From: Gillisia sp. Hel1_33_143
GTDB lineage: Bacteria > Bacteroidota > Bacteroidia > Flavobacteriales > Flavobacteriaceae
Length of the DNA stretch: 64,000 nt
Direction: 5' to 3'
Assembly (NCBI RefSeq): GCF_900104765.1
Contig: NZ_LT629737.1
Coordinates: 372,001 to 436,000, forward strand
Shown here piece by piece: positions 58,253 through 64,000 of the stretch (its first letter is position 1; every line of letters starts with the position of its first letter). A program made the translations under genes and the position numbers. The notes below the pieces were generated by a model that was not told the DNA's origin, ran no database searches, and saw only the letters and a program-made list of their open reading frames with translations.

Positions 58253-58927
58253 TTAATTTTCTTCCACTTCTTCTATAGCACTCTCCCAATTTGAAGCAAT
58301 AATTTCTTCTTTCTTTATCAGATTCCCTGAAGTAGTAAGTTGATATTGATCTTTTCCTGAGTTCTTGAGTTCCCAAATGATATCTTCTGCTTCCGGAAAC
58401 GCAACCTTCCCTTCCATTTGATCTGCAAACAATCTCTTAACGATATTTCTATCAGACAAACCATCATTAAACAATCTTAAGATCTCCTCCTTAGTAAGGC
58501 TCGAATCTTTAGTATCTGCTGATGTTATGGAGCAGTTTATAATTGTAGCACTAGAACTTGGAAACTTACCGTTATATGCTTTAAATAATAATTGTGTAAT
58601 ATGAAACAATGGAGCCTGTAGGTCCATATCTGGATACTCTTCACAAACCGTATCCATTAACATGTCGTTTGAAATCTGCTCGATCTGACCATCAGATAAC
58701 TGATCACCCAATTTATACTCTAAAACTACCTTTGCAGCTTCAGATGGTTCAAAATCTGTAATTGCCATGAAGAGCAATTCTCTCAAATTTTCAGGTTTCG
58801 AATCTTGGGCGTCTGGATAATTAAATTTATCTAGTAAAGAAATATAATCTTCATTACTCCAATATTCTCGAATCTCATCTACAGTCTGAACGTTCGCTAT
58901 ATTTATTATGTATTTCGTCTTCATCAT
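58253..58927 (-). CDS. Protein of unknown function
   Basis: A 224-residue acidic, soluble protein with no signal peptide or membrane helix. I recognise no family. Helical segments dominate the first half (NLRELLFMAITDFEPSEAAKVVLEY, LSDGQIEQISNDMLMD); the second half has a SLTKEEILRLFNDGLSDRNIVKRLF helix-rich piece and a short beta region. Two adjacent ATG codons begin the frame (58927 and 58924). Codon use looks like its neighbours. It stands alone between the P450 and ruvB genes. Confidence 0.65.
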   Translation of the reverse strand: MMKTKYIINIANVQTVDEIREYWSNEDYISLLDKFNYPDAQDSKPENLRELLFMAITDFEPSEAAKVVLEYKLGDQLSDGQIEQISNDMLMDTVCEEYPDMDLQAPLFHITQLLFKAYNGKFPSSSATIINCSITSADTKDSSLTKEEILRLFNDGLSDRNIVKRLFADQMEGKVAFPEAEDIIWELKNSGKDQYQLTTSGNLIKKEEIIASNWESAIEEVEEN

Positions 58928-59075
58928 TAATTTCTTGTTGATAGATTTACAATCTTTTCCTAAGAATAACCATTTAAAATCAACTAACTATTAATATAAT
59001 GCCAAATTTCAATTGAAGTTAAACATAGAAGGTTTATCATTTATATAATAAAGATGTACAGGTTCTATACAACCA

Positions 59076-60098
59076 TTAAAACAAGCCACCTTGAGTAGCT
59101 CCTTTTATCCTGCCTAAATGTCTATAAGCAGCTTCTGTTACTTCCCTACCGCGTGGTGTTCTAAAGATAAATCCTTGCTGAATGAGAAAAGGCTCATAAA
59201 CTTCCTCAATAGTTTCAGCATTCTCACTAACCGCAGTTGCAAGAGTAGTAATACCCACCGGCCCTCCTTTAAATTTATCTATAATGGTGGTTAATATTTT
59301 ATTATCCATTTCATCTAATCCATGAGCATCTACATTCAATGCTTTTAAGCTGAATTTAGAGATCTCCATATCAATCTTTCCATTGCCTTTAATCTGAGCG
59401 AAATCACGAACTCTCCTTAGTAGTGCGTTCGCAATTCTTGGTGTGCCCCTACTTCTACCCGCAATCTCTATGGCTGCGTCCATAGTTATTGGCACTCTTA
59501 AGATCTCTGCGCTACGTTCTAAAATGGTAGAAAGCAATTCTGTAGTGTAATACTGAAGTCTACTAGAAATACCAAATCTTGCTCTCATAGGAGCAGTAAG
59601 CAAGCCAGATCTTGTGGTAGCTCCAATTAAGGTAAATGGATTCAGGTTTATCTGAACTGTCCTTGCGTTAGGCCCACTTTCGATCATGATGTCTATCTTA
59701 TAATCTTCCATCGCAGAGTATAGATATTCTTCTACTATAGGACTTAATCTATGGATCTCGTCTATAAATAGAACATCTCTTTCTTCAAGATTGGTAAGTA
59801 ACCCTGCAAGATCTCCTGGTTTGTCTATAACAGGACCTGAGGTAACTTTTATCCCAACTTGCAATTCATTGGCTAAAATATGGGCTAGAGTTGTCTTACC
59901 AAGTCCCGGAGGACCATGAAATAAGGTATGATCTAAAGCTTCACCACGCTGATTTGCAGCTTCAACAAAGATCTTAAGATTCTCCAATACTTGATCCTGA
60001 CCAGCAAAATCATCAAAACTTAAAGGCCTTAAAGCTCTTTCAATATCAAACTCTTCTGAAGAAAAATTATCTCCTGATGCGTCCAGATTCTCGTTCAT
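59076..60098 (-). CDS. ruvB: Holliday junction branch migration helicase RuvB
   Basis: RuvB is the AAA+ motor that drives branch migration with RuvA. The 340-residue product has the start [12 protein letters not shown], Walker [12 protein letters not shown] (about 63-73), Walker [10 protein letters not shown], sensor 1 [19 protein letters not shown], and the C-terminal winged helix with [16 protein letters not shown]. It is transcribed on its own; a -7 box lies in the tail of the coxA terminator. ruvA is separate, next to sprA. Confidence 0.97.
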   Translation of the reverse strand: MNENLDASGDNFSSEEFDIERALRPLSFDDFAGQDQVLENLKIFVEAANQRGEALDHTLFHGPPGLGKTTLAHILANELQVGIKVTSGPVIDKPGDLAGLLTNLEERDVLFIDEIHRLSPIVEEYLYSAMEDYKIDIMIESGPNARTVQINLNPFTLIGATTRSGLLTAPMRARFGISSRLQYYTTELLSTILERSAEILRVPITMDAAIEIAGRSRGTPRIANALLRRVRDFAQIKGNGKIDMEISKFSLKALNVDAHGLDEMDNKILTTIIDKFKGGPVGITTLATAVSENAETIEEVYEPFLIQQGFIFRTPRGREVTEAAYRHLGRIKGATQGGLF

Positions 60099-60137
60099 AC
60101 AATGTGGTATATTTTAATATCTAAAATGAGATGCTAA

Positions 60138-60167
60138 CAAAGATAAAAGAAAAAAGCCTCTTCAAAA
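60138..60167 (-). promoter_or_regulatory. Promoter of ruvB overlapping the coxA terminator
   Basis: On the minus strand TTTTG (60163-60167) lies 17 bases upstream of the -7 box TATCTTTG (60138-60145). The -33 element falls in the loop of the oxidase terminator hairpin and the -7 box just beyond its T run. Confidence 0.6.
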
Positions 60168-60180
60168 TGAAAAGGCTTTT
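60146..60180 (-). terminator. Intrinsic terminator of the coxB-coxA operon
   Basis: Stem 60152-60159 with 60173-60180, followed on the minus strand by a T-rich run. Confidence 0.82.
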
Positions 60181-60201
60181 ATATTATAAGTAGAGAATTT
60201 T

Positions 60202-62022
60202 CTAATGATTCATCTCTTCTTCATTCTCTTGAAGTGGTACGTCCTGCGGGACGAAATCCTGACCAGCAATTACATATTCTCCATCTTCGTTGACCTTAGA
60301 ATAATCGTAAGGCCATCTGTATACTGATGGTATAGCTCCAGGCCAGTTACCGTGAATATGCTCTACCGGAGTAGTCCATTCTAATGTGGTTGCATTCCAA
60401 GGATTCTGAGTAGCCTTCTTTCCGAAGAACATAGAACTAAAGAAATTATATAAGAATACTAATTGAACGATTGCAGTTATAATAGCAAAAACAGTTATAA
60501 TAACATTTACATCTGCCAAATCATCAAAGTATGGAAATGCTGTATTCGTATAATATCTTCTTGGAAGACCTGCCATTCCAATAAAGTGCATTGGGAAGAA
60601 TACCCCATACGCTCCAACAGCAGTTACCCAGAAATGAATATATCCTAAGTTCTTATTCATCATTCTACCAAACATTTTTGGAAACCAGTGGTATACACCA
60701 GCTAACAAACCGTAAAGTGCAGATATCCCCATTACAAGGTGGAAGTGAGCAATTACGAAATAAGTATCATGAACGTTGATATCTAAAGTACTATCTCCCA
60801 AAATAATTCCTGTTAGACCTCCAGTAATGAAGGTAGAAACGAAACCTATAGAAAATAACATGGCAGGGTTCATTTGCAGATTTCCCTTCCATAAAGTTGT
60901 GATCCAGTTAAAAGCTTTTACAGCAGATGGAATTGCAATTAACAAAGTTGTAAAGGTAAAAACAGATCCTAAGAAAGGATTCATACCAGACACGAACATG
61001 TGGTGTCCCCATACAATTGTAGATAGAAATGCAATTGCCAATATAGATGCTACCATGGCTCTATAACCAAATATTGGTTTACGTGCGTTGGTTGCCATAA
61101 TTTCTGATACAAGCCCCATTGCCGGAAGTATAACGATATAAACTTCAGGGTGCCCTAAGAACCAAAATAAGTGCTCAAATAATACTGGAGAACCACCTTG
61201 ATGACTCAACACTTCTCCTTGAATAAAAATATCACTTAAGAAGAACGAGGTACCAAAACTTCTATCCATTATAAGTAACAATGCTGCAGATAATAATACA
61301 GGGAAAGAAACAACCCCAATAATAGCTGTTACAAAGAATGCCCAAATTGTAAGAGGAAGTCTAGTCATAGACATTCCAATAGTTCTCATATTGATAACGG
61401 TAACTATATAGTTTAAAGATCCTAATAAAGAGGAAGCAATAAATACAGCCATAGCACTTAACCAAAGAGTCATACCAAGACCAGAACCTCCAATAGCCTG
61501 TGGCAATGCACTAAGCGGCGGATAAATGGTCCAACCTGCTGAAGCGGGTCCTGCCTCCACGAAAAGAGAACTAAGCATAATTACACAAGAAACAAAGAAT
61601 AACCAGTAAGATACCATGTTCAGAAATCCTGACGCCATATCTCTTGCACCAATTTGAAGTGGTATTAAAAGGTTACTAAATGTTCCACTTAAACCTGCGG
61701 TTAATACAAAAAATACCATGATAGTACCATGTATAGTAACAAGCGCTAAGTAGATCTCCGGAGACATAACACCATCTGGTGCCCATTTTCCTAAAAGTGC
61801 CTTAAAGATCCAGAAAGATTGCTCTGGCCATGCCAGTTGCATTCTAAAAAGAATCGACATTAATATACCGATAACACCCATTAACAAACCTGTTATAAGG
61901 TATTGCTTAGAGATCATCTTATGGTCTGTACTAAAAATGTACTTTGTAATAAAGGTTTGCTTATGATGATGCCCATGATCATCATGTGCGTGATCTAGCG
62001 TTGCGTGTCCTGCTGCTGACAT
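60202..62022 (-). CDS. coxA: Cytochrome c oxidase subunit I
   Basis: The catalytic subunit of the haem-copper oxidase, with twelve or more helices in 606 residues. Ligand motifs are visible: LVTIHGTIMVFF (haem a His), FLGHPEVYI (CuB His and the cross-linked Tyr), WGHHMFVSG (CuB His pair) and HDTYFVIAHFHLVMG (haem His pair). The N-terminus is His-rich, with seven His in the first 20 residues. It follows coxB by 19 bases. Subunits III and IV and ctaB are in a second block 20 kb away. Confidence 0.96.
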   Translation of the reverse strand: MSAAGHATLDHAHDDHGHHHKQTFITKYIFSTDHKMISKQYLITGLLMGVIGILMSILFRMQLAWPEQSFWIFKALLGKWAPDGVMSPEIYLALVTIHGTIMVFFVLTAGLSGTFSNLLIPLQIGARDMASGFLNMVSYWLFFVSCVIMLSSLFVEAGPASAGWTIYPPLSALPQAIGGSGLGMTLWLSAMAVFIASSLLGSLNYIVTVINMRTIGMSMTRLPLTIWAFFVTAIIGVVSFPVLLSAALLLIMDRSFGTSFFLSDIFIQGEVLSHQGGSPVLFEHLFWFLGHPEVYIVILPAMGLVSEIMATNARKPIFGYRAMVASILAIAFLSTIVWGHHMFVSGMNPFLGSVFTFTTLLIAIPSAVKAFNWITTLWKGNLQMNPAMLFSIGFVSTFITGGLTGIILGDSTLDINVHDTYFVIAHFHLVMGISALYGLLAGVYHWFPKMFGRMMNKNLGYIHFWVTAVGAYGVFFPMHFIGMAGLPRRYYTNTAFPYFDDLADVNVIITVFAIITAIVQLVFLYNFFSSMFFGKKATQNPWNATTLEWTTPVEHIHGNWPGAIPSVYRWPYDYSKVNEDGEYVIAGQDFVPQDVPLQENEEEMNH

Positions 62023-62041
62023 AACTTTAAATCTTTAACTT

Positions 62042-63184
62042 TTAGTTTTCTTCTTTTTCTTCTACTGCTGATGCCACTTCTACGTTCTCTTTTGGAGCAT
62101 CTCCAACAGAATCTTCAGTATCTTGTGGTGCCATAGCATCCTTAAATGTTTGCTGTTCTTTTATCCAAGCATCATAATCTTCTTGAGACTCAACAACAAT
62201 CTTCATTTGCATATTATAGTGACCTTGTCCACAAATCTTATTACATAAAAGATAGTAATCAAATTCGTAAGAATCTAAAGGAGCTTCACCTTCAGCCATT
62301 AACTTTTTAGAATTGTCTTTTCTAATTTCGTTAATGTTATCAACCTTTTCTACCATATATTCAGATGCTCTCATCTCTTCCGTAGTGATAGAAGGAGTAA
62401 AACCAAACTGAGTGATCATTCCAGGAACTACGTTCATTTGAGCTCTAAAGTGAGGAAAATAAGCAGAGTGTAAAACATCTTGAGATCTAAGTTTAAAAAC
62501 TACTGGCTTCCCAACTGGTAAGTGTAATTCTGTTGTAACCTTGTCATCCATAGCATAAGGATCGCTTTCATCTACCCCTAATTGATTTACACCCTCAATA
62601 AACCTAACATTAGCTTTACCTAAAGTATTATCATCACCAGAATATCTAGCTCTCCATGCAAATTGATATGCATAAAGCTCTACAACCATTGGATCTTCGT
62701 CTTCATTAATGTTCATAATATCAGACCAGGTGAACAACCCGTAGATTATAAGTCCGGCTAATACAATTACAGGTATAATGGTCCAGATGAATTCTAACTT
62801 ATCATTATCTGCAAAGAACAAAGCCTTCTGCCCTTTCTTACCTGTATACTTTATAGCGAAGAAATGCAATAAAGCTTGAGTAAGAACCTGTACGAACATA
62901 ATGATACCTATTGAAAGGAACATTAAGTTATCTACTGCTCCACCATGTTCTGAAGCAGCTTCCGGAAGATAGAATTTACTGTAATGCCAGAAACACCAGA
63001 TCATCAAGGCATAAAAGAACACAACAAAACCAACCATGATATAAGCCTGGCTTTTGTTATCCTTATCATTGGCAACCTGTGATGAATCTACATCACTGCT
63101 TTTGGATAACTGGAATATCTTGGATATTTGCCACATGGTTACGGCAAAAAGTGCTAATACTATGATTACTAAAAATACAGTCAT
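62042..63184 (-). CDS. coxB: Cytochrome c oxidase subunit II
   Basis: Subunit II carries CuA, the entry point for electrons from cytochrome c. The 380-residue product has four hydrophobic helices (about 1-20, 47-69, 87-111, 131-152), two more than the usual pair, then the cupredoxin domain with DVLHSAYFPHFRAQ and the CuA loop CNKICGQGHYNM, which has both Cys, the His and the Met. The usual Glu between the cysteines is Lys; its backbone is the ligand, so CuA should still form. No fused cytochrome c domain. The tail is acidic and low in complexity. Confidence 0.94.
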   Translation of the reverse strand: MTVFLVIIVLALFAVTMWQISKIFQLSKSSDVDSSQVANDKDNKSQAYIMVGFVVFFYALMIWCFWHYSKFYLPEAASEHGGAVDNLMFLSIGIIMFVQVLTQALLHFFAIKYTGKKGQKALFFADNDKLEFIWTIIPVIVLAGLIIYGLFTWSDIMNINEDEDPMVVELYAYQFAWRARYSGDDNTLGKANVRFIEGVNQLGVDESDPYAMDDKVTTELHLPVGKPVVFKLRSQDVLHSAYFPHFRAQMNVVPGMITQFGFTPSITTEEMRASEYMVEKVDNINEIRKDNSKKLMAEGEAPLDSYEFDYYLLCNKICGQGHYNMQMKIVVESQEDYDAWIKEQQTFKDAMAPQDTEDSVGDAPKENVEVASAVEEKEEN

Positions 63185-63214
63185 TTTTATAATATCTACT
63201 TTTAATACTAATTG

Positions 63215-64000
63215 TTAATAATGGTAATTTTCACTTTCTACAATGAATGGGTTACCTTTTGGTCTTAACGCTACTTTCCCAAGACCAGCACCTACAACCA
63301 AGATGAACAGACCAAGGAAGAACAATAATCCTCCAATTTCAGTAATTCCAAAGAACCAGTATGGACCAACCGTAGAAGGCATAACTAGTAAGAAAACATC
63401 AATATAGTGACCAGCTAATAACAAAACTCCTGCCATAATTACGAACCATGGAATACGTTTGTAATCACTATTTATTAATATTAAAATTGGGAATACAAAA
63501 TTAAGCACTAGCATTCCAAAAAACAATAGATTATACTCTTGAATTCTAATAATAAAATAAGTTACTTCTTCAGGAATATTCGCATACCATATTAGCATAA
63601 ATTGACTAAACCATAAGTAAGTCCAGAATACACTAAAAGCAAACATGAATTTTGCAAGATCATGTAAATGACTATCGTTAATGAAAGGAACTAAGTTCAA
63701 TTTCTTCAACATTATAGTTACCAATGCTATAACTGTTATAGCAGATACGAACATAGTAGCAAAAATGTACCATGCAAACAAAGTACTATACCAGTGAGGC
63801 GTCATAGACATGAACCAGTCCCAAGCCATAGTAGATTCTGTTACAATAAAGAACATCAAAAAGAAAACAGCTAATTTAAAGTTCCTTTTATAAGGAGCTA
63901 GATCTAACGCAGTTTCTTGAGCTAATGAATTTTTTCTAGAGAAGTGACGATATAAGTTCCAACCTATAATATAGATAATTCCTCTAATTAGAAAGAATGG
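63215..64000 (-). CDS. actF: Quinol:cytochrome c oxidoreductase quinone-binding subunit 2 (ActF), partial
   Basis: The last 261 residues of an integral membrane protein; the frame is open to the right edge and the start lies outside. It has several helices, including WYSTLFAWYIFATMFVSAITV and FSVFWTYLWFSQFMLIWYANIPEEV, and a C-terminal LFILVVGAGLGKVALRPKGNP. These fit ActF of alternative complex III, which oxidises menaquinol and passes electrons toward the oxidase. It precedes coxB by 30 bases, the usual Bacteroidota arrangement of act and cox genes, so the respiratory chain is genetically joined here. Confidence 0.85.
   Translation of the reverse strand, partial: PFFLIRGIIYIIGWNLYRHFSRKNSLAQETALDLAPYKRNFKLAVFFLMFFIVTESTMAWDWFMSMTPHWYSTLFAWYIFATMFVSAITVIALVTIMLKKLNLVPFINDSHLHDLAKFMFAFSVFWTYLWFSQFMLIWYANIPEEVTYFIIRIQEYNLLFFGMLVLNFVFPILILINSDYKRIPWFVIMAGVLLLAGHYIDVFLLVMPSTVGPYWFFGITEIGGLLFFLGLFILVVGAGLGKVALRPKGNPFIVESENYHY

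Overview
The window looks like a chromosomal stretch of a marine member of the Flavobacteriaceae (Bacteroidota). The evidence is the AT-rich sequence, the Bacteroidota promoter pattern (TTG, about 19 bp, then TAnnTTTG) in front of several operons, the type IX secretion/gliding protein SprA, a PorP/SprF protein, a RemB-like protein, the dodecin, and a caa3-type oxidase next to an alternative complex III subunit. A Gramella/Christiangramia, Zunongwangia or Salegentibacter-like genus fits by memory of gene order, but genus rank is inference. Almost everything is core genome. I see no insertion sequence, prophage, CRISPR array, tRNA, rRNA or genomic island. No intergenic stretch reaches 300 bases.

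Layout. 0-7.3 kb holds protein quality control: the end of secG, groES-groEL, a membrane-anchored hydrolase, then tig-clpP-clpX on the minus strand and a small holin-like membrane protein. 7.4-10.2 kb holds a FadL-type porin and an SGNH lipoprotein under one clear promoter. 10.3-11.8 kb holds pdxJ and an esterase overlapping by ATGA. 11.9-19.9 kb is an envelope-building run on the plus strand: CBS protein, nadK, DUF6089 barrel, uppS, bamA, two OmpH/Skp chaperones, murI. 19.9-27.6 kb is mixed: PorP/SprF, a NifU-type scaffold, a PiT phosphate transporter, dodecin, a DUF255/YyaL-type protein and an MscS channel. 27.6-35.3 kb is a minus-strand tripartite export cluster (ABC ATPase, two permeases, adaptor, TolC, second adaptor) ending in tsaB.

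35.4-40.6 kb is a cytochrome oxidase module: ctaB, two subunit III genes, subunit IV, then a cysteine-free SCO-like protein, a normal SCO, a DUF420 protein and a small CxxC membrane protein. Its catalytic partners coxA and coxB lie 20 kb away at 60.2-63.2 kb, next to a quinol:cytochrome c oxidoreductase subunit that runs off the right edge. Between them are remB-like, tonB, vanZ-like, gcvH, the 7.1-kb sprA, ruvA, maeB, an ECF sigma factor with an overlapping four-helix membrane protein, queG, a cytochrome P450, an unrecognised gene and ruvB.

I found no clear new system. The best leads are: the copper-site-less SCO paralogue inside the oxidase assembly operon; a TonB-C-like domain on the RemB-like protein beside tonB; a strong terminator for mscS inside the 3' end of the convergent tsaB; terminator tails that also read as promoter -7 boxes; a perfect palindrome ahead of the export operon; and the sigma factor/membrane protein pair. 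Several genes start with TTG or GTG (tsaB, ctaB, the vanZ-like gene, sprA, the sigma factor, SCO).
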